Positions 50,601 to 59,188 are shown, counted from the first letter of the stretch. The stretch is DNA of 64,000 bases from UBA11222 sp049323435 (GCA_049323435.1 JBMOMX010000024.1:1-64000), one strand, 5' to 3'. The notes: a model not told the origin generated them from the letters alone. Numbers and translations: made by a program.

Positions 50601-51079
50601 CGGGCAAAACCCCCTATCAGCGCATCCATATGCCCTTTACCATCAGCAATGGCGTAGCGCAGAGCATGCAAGCCGTGCTCACAATAGACACGGTGACCGG
50701 AGGTTTAAACGCCACTATTGATCTGCCGCGCTACTGGCTGAATGCGGAATCCAGCCTGACGTTGAATGCCCATATGCAGGCGCCGCCACTGGGCCTTGCC
50801 TATATCGGCCCGCTGAATGCGCCGCAATTTTCGGTCCGCACCGACCGGCTGGAAAACCATTTCACGCAGGGGCTGGTATCGAAAAGCCTGCAAAGGGTGA
50901 TCAGCAACAGAAGCGCACCGGCGGAATCCGCGGTGGCGGAACCTGCGCCGCCTCCCGCTGCCCCGCAAGCGGCCCCACAGCCGGCGCCGTCCGTTATTCC
51001 CGCAGAAAAGGAGGAAAATCCTGTAAAGAAATTCTTCAATAGTATAATTGAGCCTGGTCCCGGGAAAAAAGATCAATGA
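47690..51079 (+). CDS. AsmA-family protein (large, membrane-anchored periplasmic)
   Basis: A 1129-residue protein with a single N-terminal transmembrane segment (about 16-38) and a long periplasmic part. The start VPGYIDWNSYKSEIETQASALF, with RQVKINGAIGFRLLPRPELS, is the AsmA N-terminal signature. Many short beta repeats follow, ending in an AsmA C-terminal block (DFAGMAQSVLHAGKTPYQRI). The last 60 residues are proline/alanine-rich. AsmA-like proteins form bridge-like lipid conduits between membranes. The stop overlaps the next gene by 4 bases. Confidence 0.92.
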   Translation: MRPSRKFKRPAARFTRLAVGFSILITVLAGLALIVPGYIDWNSYKSEIETQASALFGRQVKINGAIGFRLLPRPELSLSEVTLASIAGAQDAVLLDLARLETHLSVLPLFSGKFEVANIRLIKPVLKLETLPDGQASWPWQDGAVASGNPDIRFDQIVIEHGSLHYSNQMTGGKLRLDDINTRLTAGSLRGPFAAAGSVTLQEVPVRFDATLGEIKTDRQTALEVKAQLDGDTALNFSGKLSAQQHLTGNFHSAGADLTALTAAMARFGIAAFARARPDFLRLPYRLDGGISLAPSHIMLDKLKLAIGENTITGSLSRDTSDAPFFEIIASASSLDLDTLPATAKIPLTDTGAPAAEYSGGLEIPQDLQGVIRLNAKAVKLNGSHIRDVTMTATLSGGAVAIEEASASLPGNTATKLSGTLTAPDGQPGFSGRLDVNAQNLRALLGWLDISLPDLPERSLNRATLTGLVEFSPSQLDMQKIDAEIDSSRITASLALALRDRPALGMNIHIDQLNADNYLPMPPGTQATAPGTDQSGPDMSARWTAARQLTQSYDSNFKLSVDQLVYRGIPVTGVKTEGALIGGTLAVNNFSITDIAGSAISLSGIYSNFLSQPEGELNIRIASNNLDGLANTLDFSLPLPGAQLGKSLIDTRLLLVNAALEAQSTLQFGETRILLNGTAAGIAPGIAAATGQPVAIKGQVSLTNPSLKKFAAHAGWVLAPAPAEEDAGINLTADITGTASEISLSPLAGAIGTVPLHGAAQWLYGADRPALKAEISAGEILLENFSGAEETGTGTRISKNQQVPWSGIPFDFAWLDKFDVALKMDAVRFAWRGFDILKPSALFSADAAKIELQQFTGTLLGGQTQFKATLDRAPAAPQFHAAWQLRGVDLAPVVMTLTGDPALAGQLDFSGEVKGAGITSFAIASSLEGQGQITASNGFIQGLDLPAFGARLESLERAADFAGMAQSVLHAGKTPYQRIHMPFTISNGVAQSMQAVLTIDTVTGGLNATIDLPRYWLNAESSLTLNAHMQAPPLGLAYIGPLNAPQFSVRTDRLENHFTQGLVSKSLQRVISNRSAPAESAVAEPAPPPAAPQAAPQPAPSVIPAEKEENPVKKFFNSIIEPGPGKKDQ

Positions 51080-52395
51080 AACGCATATTAATTTTATTAT
51101 TGCTGCTGATCGCAATCCCGCCGCTGGGTCTGGGATTGCTGTTTTTTTCCGCCCTGCAGGATAATCCGGCGGTGGTCAAGCGCGCCGCAATGGCCAATAC
51201 AGAGAATGCCGAGCGCGTAAAAATGCTGGTGAACAAATACCGCTCCAACGCCTTATCCAGCGAAGGCATGGCGGAATTACCCATTACCGGACAGGATCTG
51301 GAAAGCATTATTGCTTTCGCTGTTCGCGGCCTGCCAACGGCCCGCGCCGATGCGCAAATCAATGCGGAAGGTCTGGATGCAAGGCTGACCATAGCCCTGC
51401 CCGCCAATCCGGCCGGCCGCTATCTGAATCTCGGCTTTGGCATTATGCCTTCGGACCAGGGGGTCATTCTTGAATATGTCTCATTCGGGGATCATGTTTT
51501 TTCCGCCCAGTATCTGGTGCCCGCGCTAAGCTGGGGTCTTGATCTGATATTGGGCCCGGGAAGCGGCGATACGCTGACCAGCATTATCAGCAAGGTGCGC
51601 TTCGCGGATGATAAAATGTTTTTGACCGTGGCGCCCGGTCAGGATCGTTCGGATAAACTGTCTCAAAGACTGAACAGCCTGTTTGACAGAATAAAAGACA
51701 ATGAACAATTGCGCATCGCCGATCCTGAAATTGTTCAGATTTATTTTTCCCGTTTGCAGGAGGTGGCGGCGGAGGTGCGGGGAGGATATGTTTCACTTAC
51801 GCAATATATTCGCCCGGTATTCGAACTGGCGGTCAGCCGCAGCGGTTCAGCCGGGGCGCAGGCCGTAACCGAAAATCAGGCGGCGATCATGGCGCTGGCG
51901 ATTTATTTTGGCGATTCAAGAATGAAAAAAATGGTCGCTGCAACCGGGCAGAATTATTTTGGCGGCTCAAGGCTGGGCAGCCATAATGTTACCGTGAAGC
52001 GCCGCCACGATCTGGTGCAGCACTATCTGACATCCGCAGGCCTGCAAATTGCCGCAGGTGTCGGGGTTGCCAACGCCATCGGCGAATTCAAGGAAATCGC
52101 CGACACCTTGCGCGGCGGCAGCGGTTTCAGCTTTTCCGACATTGCCGGTGACCGTGCCGGGGTTGTGCTGGCTGAACAGGCTTCCGATATTAAAATCGCC
52201 CTTCGCATTCAGCAAAAATTGTCCAGGGTGAAAAACGAAGATGAATTTTTTCCTGACATTAACGGCCTGCCGGACAATTTGACGCAACAGGAATTTGAAC
52301 GGCGTTTCGGCGACGTTGAAAGCGCGCTTTATCTGGAATTACTGGCCGATATCGAACGGCGCATTGTGCAAACACCGGTTTACGGAGGCGGCTGA
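51076..52395 (+). CDS. Conserved anchored protein of unknown function, operon with AsmA
   Basis: A 439-residue protein with an N-terminal membrane segment (ILILLLLLIAIPPLGLGLLF) and a large periplasmic domain. Notable parts are VKRRHDLVQHYLTSAGLQIA, GVGVANAIGEFKEIADTLRG and SGFSFSDIAGDRAGVVLAE, which read like conserved blocks of a proteobacterial family with no known function. No catalytic motif is evident. ATGA overlaps link it to the AsmA gene, and its TGATG overlap links it to the methyltransferase. Confidence 0.75.
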   Translation: MKRILILLLLLIAIPPLGLGLLFFSALQDNPAVVKRAAMANTENAERVKMLVNKYRSNALSSEGMAELPITGQDLESIIAFAVRGLPTARADAQINAEGLDARLTIALPANPAGRYLNLGFGIMPSDQGVILEYVSFGDHVFSAQYLVPALSWGLDLILGPGSGDTLTSIISKVRFADDKMFLTVAPGQDRSDKLSQRLNSLFDRIKDNEQLRIADPEIVQIYFSRLQEVAAEVRGGYVSLTQYIRPVFELAVSRSGSAGAQAVTENQAAIMALAIYFGDSRMKKMVAATGQNYFGGSRLGSHNVTVKRRHDLVQHYLTSAGLQIAAGVGVANAIGEFKEIADTLRGGSGFSFSDIAGDRAGVVLAEQASDIKIALRIQQKLSRVKNEDEFFPDINGLPDNLTQQEFERRFGDVESALYLELLADIERRIVQTPVYGGG

Positions 52396-53018
52396 TGGTG
52401 CTGACACTGCCCATCGACATTACCACTGTAAAGGGCTTCATGGACCCCCAGGAAGGCGCTGCCCTGCTGCAGGCGGCGCTTGATATTTCGCATCTTGGGC
52501 CGGTGATGGAAATCGGGTCTTACTGCGGTAAATCCACCGTCTATCTGGGCGCCGCGTGCAAGGCGCGCGGCGCATTGCTGTTTGCGCTCGACCATCATCG
52601 CGGTTCAGAGGAAAACCAGCCCGGCTGGGAACATCACGACCCGGATACCTGGGACACGCGCGCCGGCGCAATGGATACGATGCCGTTTTTCCGCGACACA
52701 TTGCGGCGCGCGCAACTGGAAGACACCGTGGTCGCGATTGTCACCAAATCACGGCTGGCGGCGCGCCATTGGAATATGCCGCTGTCCATGCTGTTCATTG
52801 ATGGCGGCCACGCGCTGGATATGGCGCTGGCGGATTATCGCGGCTTCAGCCCGCATGTCATGCAGGGCGGCATCCTGGCCATTCACGATATATTCCCCGA
52901 TCCGGAAGATGGCGGCCAGGCGCCATACGAAATTTACAAACTGGCGCTTGCGTCCGGGATGTTCGAGGAATTAGCGATGGTAAAATCGCTTGGCCTGCTG
53001 CGCCGCATTCTCGTCTAG
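52395..53018 (+). CDS. Class I SAM-dependent methyltransferase (Methyltransf_24-like)
   Basis: A 207-residue methyltransferase. The SAM motif is VMEIGSYCGKSTVYLGAA, the acidic second motif LLFALDHHRG, and the motif IV region MLFIDGGHALDMALADYRGF followed by GGILAIHDIF, as in the Methyltransf_24 family (cephalosporin-hydroxylase/macrocin-like). Substrate unknown. The last 48 bases overlap the convergent toroid-protein gene on the other strand. Confidence 0.85.
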   Translation: MVLTLPIDITTVKGFMDPQEGAALLQAALDISHLGPVMEIGSYCGKSTVYLGAACKARGALLFALDHHRGSEENQPGWEHHDPDTWDTRAGAMDTMPFFRDTLRRAQLEDTVVAIVTKSRLAARHWNMPLSMLFIDGGHALDMALADYRGFSPHVMQGGILAIHDIFPDPEDGGQAPYEIYKLALASGMFEELAMVKSLGLLRRILV

Positions 53019-54080
53019 CACATCAAGAAACAGCCGCGATGCGGGCGTTACGCCGCATAATGCGTCAGCCGCCAGCAGCACTGCTCCCGCTGTCCAGGCC
53101 GGCATTTCCTCCGGCCACGGAACATTTTCCGCAATCTGGTATCCCATCCAGTAGGCGCCGCTGTCATGGCGGTATTTGTGCACCCAGCTGAACAGTTCCA
53201 TTGCCCGCACCGGCTGCCCCGTAGTCAGCAGCGCCAGCACCAGTTCGCATGTTTCGGCAACAGTTATCCAGGGCTCGTCGGAAACGCAGCGGCAGCCATG
53301 CCCGCTTTCGACAAAAATATTCCACTTGCCTGAAAGCCGCGACAATGCCGCATCCCCGCGCAGCGCGCCCGAAAGCACCGGATAATACCAGTCCATCGAA
53401 TAGCGCTCCTTGGATTCCCAGGTGCGGTCGAAGCGATGCGGCTTATGACGCAACGCATCGCCCAGCCGCGCCCGCGCCGCCGCCCATTCGTGGAATGGTT
53501 CGTGCAATTCGCGCGCGATATAAATAGCGCATTCAAGACTTTTATAGATGGAGGAACAGCCGGTGGTCAGCGCATCATCCGCTTCGCGGCTGTCCCATGC
53601 CGCCCAGCGGATTTCGCCATGTTCCGATTGCAGCGACAGCACAAACGCCATCGCCTGCGAAACGGCGGGCCACATGCGCGCCAAGAAAACGCGGTCTTTA
53701 CTGACCAGAAAATGATGCCATACGCCCACTGCGATATAGGCGCAAAAATTGCTGTCGCGCACCGGCGGTTCGCCAGCAGGGGCGTCGCCGTCAAAGGTGG
53801 CCTTGACCAGATCAATGGGAACAGACGCGCCAAGCTCACCCCACCAGGAACCATCCGCCAACTGATTATCAATCAGCCAGTCATAGGCCCTGATGGCTTC
53901 GTCCCAATGCCCCAGAATACTGAGCCCCATAGCCGCTTCAACATGATTCCAGGGGTCCACCACACCGCCGTCAAACCAGGGTATCGCCCCATCGGCGCGT
54001 TGCAGGCTCAAAATCCGCGACGCGGTGCCATCAAAGAAATTAGGCGGAAACTGCCCCCTGGCCAGATATAATTTTTCCAT
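52971..54080 (-). CDS. Alpha/alpha-toroid protein, 'prenyltransferase-like'
   Basis: A 369-residue protein with repeats typical of prenyltransferase/squalene-cyclase toroids: ILSLQRADGAIPWFDGG, DPWNHVEAAMGLSILGHWDE, AYDWLIDNQLADGSWWGELG and VLSLQSEHGEIRWAAWDS. No DxDD or prenyl-diphosphate motif is evident, so actual prenyl transfer is unproven; a glycan-binding or hydrolase toroid is also possible. It follows a methyltransferase gene by 11 bases in the same operon as a glycosyltransferase, and overlaps the convergent methyltransferase by 48 bases. Confidence 0.75.
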   Translation of the reverse strand: MEKLYLARGQFPPNFFDGTASRILSLQRADGAIPWFDGGVVDPWNHVEAAMGLSILGHWDEAIRAYDWLIDNQLADGSWWGELGASVPIDLVKATFDGDAPAGEPPVRDSNFCAYIAVGVWHHFLVSKDRVFLARMWPAVSQAMAFVLSLQSEHGEIRWAAWDSREADDALTTGCSSIYKSLECAIYIARELHEPFHEWAAARARLGDALRHKPHRFDRTWESKERYSMDWYYPVLSGALRGDAALSRLSGKWNIFVESGHGCRCVSDEPWITVAETCELVLALLTTGQPVRAMELFSWVHKYRHDSGAYWMGYQIAENVPWPEEMPAWTAGAVLLAADALCGVTPASRLFLDVLDENAAQQAKRFYHR

Positions 54081-54091
54081 AATAGCGTTTC

Positions 54092-54808
54092 CTATTTGAC
54101 CCTGGCGAAATACATCACGACACTTTTTCCCATGACCGGGCTGGTCAATTTATCGAGCAGGCGGGTTAATACTGGCCGCTGAAGAATGTCCCATTCCAGA
54201 AAACGCCTGTACAGCCGCACCAGGCGGGATGTTTCTTTGCGGTCCCACAGCGCGCATTGCAGCCACCAGTATGGCGAATGCAGCCCATGCGCCCAATGCC
54301 GGCGTGTAAACCGCATGCCACGGCGTTCAATATCCCGGCGCAAAACACCGGAGCGGAAAATGCGGATATGGCCGCCCGGAGAGTTTGCATAGCCGCCGGG
54401 GCTGAGCTGCCAGCATATCCATTCAGGCCAGGTGCGCGGCACGCTGACCGCCAGCGTGCCGCCTGGTTTCAGCACGCGCCGCACCTCGTCCAGCGCGCTT
54501 TGATAATCGGGAATATGTTCGAGCACTTCCGAACACAGCACCACATCAAAACAGCCATCCGGAAACGGCAATGCAAGCGCGCTCGCCTGGGCTAAACTGC
54601 ATATGCGTTGCGGATTGGATTCCAGATCGGGATACTGCTCCAGCGCCTGCCTTGCCTTGAGCATGTCCGCATAACCGAGATCAATACCCACCGCATGCAG
54701 GCGTTTGGCGTAATATAGCGCATGCAGATGCCGCCCCTCACCGCATCCCAGATCCAGCACGGTGTCGCCGTCGGAAATATCCAGCCGCTCAATTTCGATG
54801 GTGCGCAT
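54092..54808 (-). CDS. Class I SAM-dependent methyltransferase
   Basis: A 238-residue methyltransferase (Methyltransf_11 type). Motif I is VLDLGCGEGRHLHAL, motif II AVGIDLGYADM, and motif IV FDVVLCSEVLEHIPDYQSAL followed by RVLKPGGTLAVSVPRTWPE. The C-terminal part is aromatic and basic (WAHGLHSPYWWLQCALWD). It overlaps the glycosyltransferase stop by 20 bases, so the two proteins are probably coupled. Confidence 0.88.
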   Translation of the reverse strand: MRTIEIERLDISDGDTVLDLGCGEGRHLHALYYAKRLHAVGIDLGYADMLKARQALEQYPDLESNPQRICSLAQASALALPFPDGCFDVVLCSEVLEHIPDYQSALDEVRRVLKPGGTLAVSVPRTWPEWICWQLSPGGYANSPGGHIRIFRSGVLRRDIERRGMRFTRRHWAHGLHSPYWWLQCALWDRKETSRLVRLYRRFLEWDILQRPVLTRLLDKLTSPVMGKSVVMYFARVK

Positions 54809-56102
54809 GGCGGTCCAGCATTCTGTAATAATATTCCGTCAGATTTTGCGCGCATAGCGGCCAGCTGAATTCGCGTACAATGCGTTCGCGGCCAAGCGGA
54901 CCCAGCATTTCGCGCCGCGCGGGGTCACGCAGCAGCCCGGCAATGGCGTCCGCCAGCGCACCCGCATCGCCCGCCGGCACAATGACGCCCGCATCGCCGA
55001 CAACTTCTGGCAGCGCGCCGCCCGTCGTTGCGACCAGCGGCACCCCGCAAGCCATGGCCTCGCCCGCCGGAAACCCAAACCCTTCATAGAGCGATGGGCT
55101 GACCGCCACGGTTGTTTCGGCGTAAAGCCTGCGGATTTCATCATCCGTTACGCCTGATACAAAGCGCACCTTCGATTTAATGCCCAATTTATCAAGCAGC
55201 CTTTCGGTTGGCCCGCTGCGCAATTTTCCCACCACTACCAGTTCCAGATCCGGAAATTGCTTCAGCAGAATGGCGTAGGCCTGCACCAGATAGACCAGCC
55301 CTTTCAGCGCCACATCCGCGCTGGCGGTCGCCATCAGACGGTTGGGAAGGCGGGTTATTTCCGGCATCGGGCGGAATGTTTCGCAATCAATGCCTTCGAA
55401 AATAATTTCCATCTGTTCGGGCTTTACGCCGAACTGCGCCATCAGATCGCGATGCGTGGATCTGGACACGGCAATGATGTTGGGCAATTGCCGGGCGACA
55501 CGAATCTGCATATTGACAAACCGGTGCCACCGCCATGACAGAAATTTGTAAAATAGATTTGTCTGCGCCGCGATGGCCAGCTTGCGATCCATGGTAATCG
55601 GATGATGAATGATGCTGACGACAGGAAGGCCCATGCGCTGCAAATCCAGCAGCCCCGGACAGATGGTTTGATTATCATGCACCAGGTCATATTCATGCAC
55701 CCGGTCCTTCATATAATCCGCCAGCCTGCGGCCAAAAGTGTAGATTTCGGGAAAGCCGCCGGAGGTGTGAATAATATATTCAATCCAGTCCACAGGATTT
55801 TTCCAACGCTCCTTTGGCAAGCCCAGCAAGGGTCTGGCTTGGGCGTATAAATCCAGCGATGGCAATTTGATCAGGCCGACGCGCGGATCCAGATGCGGAT
55901 AGGGCGGGCCCGAAATCACGTCAACCTTATGGCCCAGATCAACCAGGGCCCGGCTGAAATGGCGCATATAGACCCCCTGCCCCCCTGTATACGGATCGCT
56001 GCGGTAACTGGGCAGCAGGATGCGCAAAGGCCTGTCGCGATGCGGCAAATGGGCGCCAAGCGCCTGCTGGCGCATACCGGGCGTAAGGGGGTCAATATTC
56101 AT
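54789..56102 (-). CDS. Glycosyltransferase family 4 protein
   Basis: A 437-residue GT-B glycosyltransferase. The N-terminal domain has RILLPSYRSDPYTGGQGVYM and GHKVDVISGPPYP. The C-terminal domain has the nucleotide-sugar signature SPSLYEGFGFPAGEAMACG with the EX7E pair, followed by PLVATTGGALPEVVGDAG. It transfers a sugar to an unknown acceptor, probably in the cytoplasm. It starts the operon with the methyltransferase and the toroid protein. Confidence 0.9.
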   Translation of the reverse strand: MNIDPLTPGMRQQALGAHLPHRDRPLRILLPSYRSDPYTGGQGVYMRHFSRALVDLGHKVDVISGPPYPHLDPRVGLIKLPSLDLYAQARPLLGLPKERWKNPVDWIEYIIHTSGGFPEIYTFGRRLADYMKDRVHEYDLVHDNQTICPGLLDLQRMGLPVVSIIHHPITMDRKLAIAAQTNLFYKFLSWRWHRFVNMQIRVARQLPNIIAVSRSTHRDLMAQFGVKPEQMEIIFEGIDCETFRPMPEITRLPNRLMATASADVALKGLVYLVQAYAILLKQFPDLELVVVGKLRSGPTERLLDKLGIKSKVRFVSGVTDDEIRRLYAETTVAVSPSLYEGFGFPAGEAMACGVPLVATTGGALPEVVGDAGVIVPAGDAGALADAIAGLLRDPARREMLGPLGRERIVREFSWPLCAQNLTEYYYRMLDRHAHHRN

Positions 56103-56174
56103 CGTCTATCCTAAAAATGAACAAAATTGTTCATATTCGATACAAAATCAAGTCCGGGATTGCGCCGGAGGCTG

Positions 56175-56576
56175 TTAATTCATGGTTGCCGGTGGAATAT
56201 CAGCAGTTTCCGGCGGATTTCCACCTGGCCCCGCCTGATGGTGATGCAGCCGCCATAACCGCCCCTCGCGAATAAAGACATTGGTGGCGACCAGATACCC
56301 GCCCTCCAGCGCCTCATGACACAGCACATAGCCGCTATCCCCCAGAATGACCCCCTGCGGCGCCACACAGCGCAGATCGGGCGGACGCGGCCCCAAAAAA
56401 ATAGAACGGAAACTTTCCAGCACGGCAATCCGGCCAATCACCGGGTTCCATCCTGGATGGGTACAACTGATGGAAGGCGAATTGGCCCATATTTCTTCCA
56501 ACCCCTTCATATCGCGCGCAGCAAAGCAGCGATAGAAAAAATCATTGGCGAACAGCAGGCTTTGCGTATCGCTCAT
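56175..56576 (-). CDS. SnoaL/NTF2-like protein
   Basis: A 133-residue small alpha+beta protein. FFYRCFAARDMKGLEEIWAN, CTHPGWNPVIGRIAVLESFR and the later VLCHEALEGGYLVATNVFIR fit the SnoaL-like (DUF4440) fold, with a typical final LWRLHHHQAGPG. Such proteins are isomerases, hydrolases or binding proteins; none can be singled out. It stands alone between the glycosyltransferase and the FAD oxidoreductase genes. Confidence 0.85.
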   Translation of the reverse strand: MSDTQSLLFANDFFYRCFAARDMKGLEEIWANSPSISCTHPGWNPVIGRIAVLESFRSIFLGPRPPDLRCVAPQGVILGDSGYVLCHEALEGGYLVATNVFIREGRLWRLHHHQAGPGGNPPETADIPPATMN

Positions 56577-56689
56577 GGCTTCTATCCTTTCATCATGCGA
56601 AGCGCCGTTTCTTCCAGCAGGTAATGACGCAGTTTCCGGTTCCAGAAAGCTTTCCCCATAAAGCTTTTAATTGCCATCATACTTTATTG

Positions 56690-58198
56690 TCAGGCAGCGC
56701 GTGGATGAATATCCAAAAGCGCCAGCATGGCAGCGCGTTCAGGGCCCAGCGGCGGGCCAAGCAGACCGGCATTTCGCCGCCGCCCGCGCAGCAGATAGCG
56801 CGTGATACGCAGAAGAATATCCGGATCCTGCAAGGCGAAATTGGGATTTTCAAGCATGTGAAAACCGCGCATCAGCGCCCGCATGACCTTGATATCCCCG
56901 CGCGAGGCAGGCCGTATCCCCTCCTCGAAAAATTTCCGGGTCAGCCGGGCGCGCAGGCTGGGCTTATATTCCCCGTTACGCAGCGCATCGGCACGGCGGA
57001 TGGATTGCAGGTCCTGTTTAACCATCAGATCATAATAGGGCCGGATTTCACGGCGCAGCATCATATCAAGCAGCATCGCCCTTTCAAAGGCATTGGCGCT
57101 GCCGGAGCAGATCTCCGCCAGCAAATGCGCCTGCAAAAACCCCGCTGAACAGCCCCGGCCATAGAGCGGATTGCTGCAAACCGCCGCATCGCCAATGACA
57201 AATAAATTTAACGCCACGGGATTGCCCTGCACGCAAAAATGCCGCCAATGGCTGCGCAGACCACCCATGACGAAGACGGGCGACATGGGTTGCGATCTGT
57301 CCTGATCCGTCCAGGGCGCCACACCCGGAAGCAATGCACAGATCCGGTCAAAAATTTCAGCATCGCGGATTGCGTCACACAGTTCCGCCTCAATTTCCGG
57401 CGCCGCAAGCGTCAGCGAAAACCATCCATTGTCGGCGCGGAAGACGCCATATTTAATATAATCCAGATCGCCAACAGTTGGATGAATGTTGCGCGGCGGT
57501 TCCTGCATGCCGGGGCGCAGCCGGTAATGCCGGGTAAAATAGATTATGCCGGCAGGCGCCGTTTCCTCGGCAACCGCAATGCCTGCTTTTTCCAGCCAGG
57601 CGCGGCTGCGCGAGCCGCGGCCGGATGCATCTATTGTCAGATCCGCATATAGTTGACTGACACCGTCTGGCGTTTCAACCTCGACACCTTTAACGCAAAC
57701 TGTGCTTGCCTGTGTGTCCAAAAGAAATCCTGTTGCCCTGTGCGACGGCATGATTGCGACATTGGGCATGGCCGCCACGTGACGGCGCAGCACCAGTTCC
57801 AGCGTAACCCTCCGGCTGGAGACAAAACTGAGATCGGCGTCCTGCGGTTCCGTGACATAGGCGGACAGCAGGCTTGATGGCAGGCCATCCCTGAATTCAA
57901 GAATGCGGCATCCGGCCAGTTTCATTTCGTCAAGCAAAGCCGGATAATGATCACGCATCAGATTGGTAAGGCGCGACAGAAAAACATGGCTGTGGCGTAT
58001 CTGGGCGGCGCCGCGCCGCGCCCAATTCAAAAACGCATCTTCGGGACCGCCTTCCGGCGGCGGCGCATCGCGTTCAAGCAGGCGGACATGCCAGCCTTTG
58101 ACGCCCATCGCCAGCGCAAGCGCCAGCCCGGTAATCCCTGCCCCGATAATTATTATTTTTTCATCTGCGCCCGCGCGCTGCATCTGACCGGATTCCAT
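56690..58198 (-). CDS. FAD-dependent oxidoreductase (halogenase/geranylgeranyl-reductase-like)
   Basis: A 502-residue flavoprotein. The FAD loop is IIIIGAGITGLALALAMGVK; the mid motif LTIDASGRGSRSRAWLE and the late VIGDAAVCSNPLYGRGCSAG (second FAD motif) are of the p-hydroxybenzoate-hydroxylase/halogenase type. The halogenase WxWxIP motif is absent, so oxygenation, reduction or desaturation of a hydrophobic substrate is more likely. ATG 58198 overlaps the acyltransferase stop by one base (TGATG). It is probably cotranscribed with the acyltransferase. Confidence 0.82.
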   Translation of the reverse strand: MESGQMQRAGADEKIIIIGAGITGLALALAMGVKGWHVRLLERDAPPPEGGPEDAFLNWARRGAAQIRHSHVFLSRLTNLMRDHYPALLDEMKLAGCRILEFRDGLPSSLLSAYVTEPQDADLSFVSSRRVTLELVLRRHVAAMPNVAIMPSHRATGFLLDTQASTVCVKGVEVETPDGVSQLYADLTIDASGRGSRSRAWLEKAGIAVAEETAPAGIIYFTRHYRLRPGMQEPPRNIHPTVGDLDYIKYGVFRADNGWFSLTLAAPEIEAELCDAIRDAEIFDRICALLPGVAPWTDQDRSQPMSPVFVMGGLRSHWRHFCVQGNPVALNLFVIGDAAVCSNPLYGRGCSAGFLQAHLLAEICSGSANAFERAMLLDMMLRREIRPYYDLMVKQDLQSIRRADALRNGEYKPSLRARLTRKFFEEGIRPASRGDIKVMRALMRGFHMLENPNFALQDPDILLRITRYLLRGRRRNAGLLGPPLGPERAAMLALLDIHPRAA

Positions 58199-58923
58199 CA
58201 ATCGCCAATTTTCGGGAACAGGCTGGCGCGCAACCAGCCCAGCCAGCTATTATTGCGCGTCATATATCTATCCATTGACGCCTCCCATCGGATGAATTCA
58301 TCCGGCGGCAGATGAAACAGGCTGGCGCGAATTTTGATTTCACGTTCCGGATCAAGCTGTTTCACCACTTTGGCCGGGTTGCCCGCCACCACACAATTGG
58401 CCGGCACGTCATGAACCACAACGGCCCTGGCGCCGATGATGGCGTTCTCACCGATGGTTACACCCTTGGCGACAAAGGCATTATCCCCGAACCACACATT
58501 ATTTCCGACAGTTATGGGACGGCTCGCGCCGATGGATTTGGTCCGGTCGTAAATATCATGCCAGTCCGCATCCGTCAGATAAACCCCATAGGCGAACATG
58601 CAATTATCGCCAATGCTGATACGGCTGGCCGATGACAGGCGCACTCCCGGGCATATCAGACAGTGATCGCCGATGCTGATTTCGCCTTTACCGTCTTCGC
58701 CGCTCCATACGCAAAGCTGCACCGGCGCAAAAAACGCCGACAGCAGATGCAGGTTTTTCCCCGCGGTGATGGGTTCCCCGAAAATGCTTACGCTCCACGG
58801 GCTGAGAATTTTATGACCGGCGCCGATGCGGTCAAATGACGGAAGCAAAAAATGCCGCGCCCAGACATCTGATAAAATGGCCGCCATACGTTTCAATAAA
58901 TATGGCCGGTGTTCCTTGCGCAT
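58198..58923 (-). CDS. Hexapeptide-repeat (LbH) acyltransferase
   Basis: A 241-residue left-handed beta-helix acyltransferase. Repeats are ISIGDHCLICPGVRLSSASR, ISIGDNCMFAYGVYLTDADW, ITVGNNVWFGDNAFVAKGV and TIGENAIIGARAVVVHDVPA, followed by the usual NCVVAGNPAKVVKQL. The catalytic histidine would be in DADWHDIYD. It acetylates or acylates a sugar or alcohol in the cytoplasm. It diverges in no operon sense from the repeat region at 59058, which lies upstream of its start. Confidence 0.87.
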   Translation of the reverse strand: MRKEHRPYLLKRMAAILSDVWARHFLLPSFDRIGAGHKILSPWSVSIFGEPITAGKNLHLLSAFFAPVQLCVWSGEDGKGEISIGDHCLICPGVRLSSASRISIGDNCMFAYGVYLTDADWHDIYDRTKSIGASRPITVGNNVWFGDNAFVAKGVTIGENAIIGARAVVVHDVPANCVVAGNPAKVVKQLDPEREIKIRASLFHLPPDEFIRWEASMDRYMTRNNSWLGWLRASLFPKIGD

Positions 58924-59057
58924 AGTTCAGCCGCCATGAAAGATTGCAATAACAGTGGCAGCACACTAGATCAAACCGGTGTCAAATTGAAACAGAAGCT
59001 TTTACACCGCTTTTTTGATCATACTGCGATTGGGTCAAATCGTTTTGCTTTACTTAT

Positions 59058-59148
59058 TGTCATTACCCGGCTTGTCCGGGTAATCCATGCCATACTCAGA
59101 GGTCTGGGCCTGTGGTTCTGGATTGCCCGGACAAGCCGGGCAATGACA
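59058..59148. repeat. 91-bp palindromic repeat, TGTCATT ends (type A-like)
   Basis: TGTCATTACCCGGCTTGTCC... at 59058-59087 is nearly the reverse complement of 59119-59148. Each arm also folds on itself (CCCGGCTTGTCCGGG; CCCGGACAAGCCGGG). It has the same plan as the 89-bp elements at 14181 and 42819 but different hairpin sequences. Confidence 0.85.
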
Positions 59149-59188
59149 CTGAGAGAGTCAGGAGTAATCAAAACGGCCTTGAAACCGC

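Noticed and set aside
56690..58198. Flavin-dependent tryptophan halogenase
   Set aside because: The WxWxIP motif is missing; only the shared FAD-binding motifs are present.
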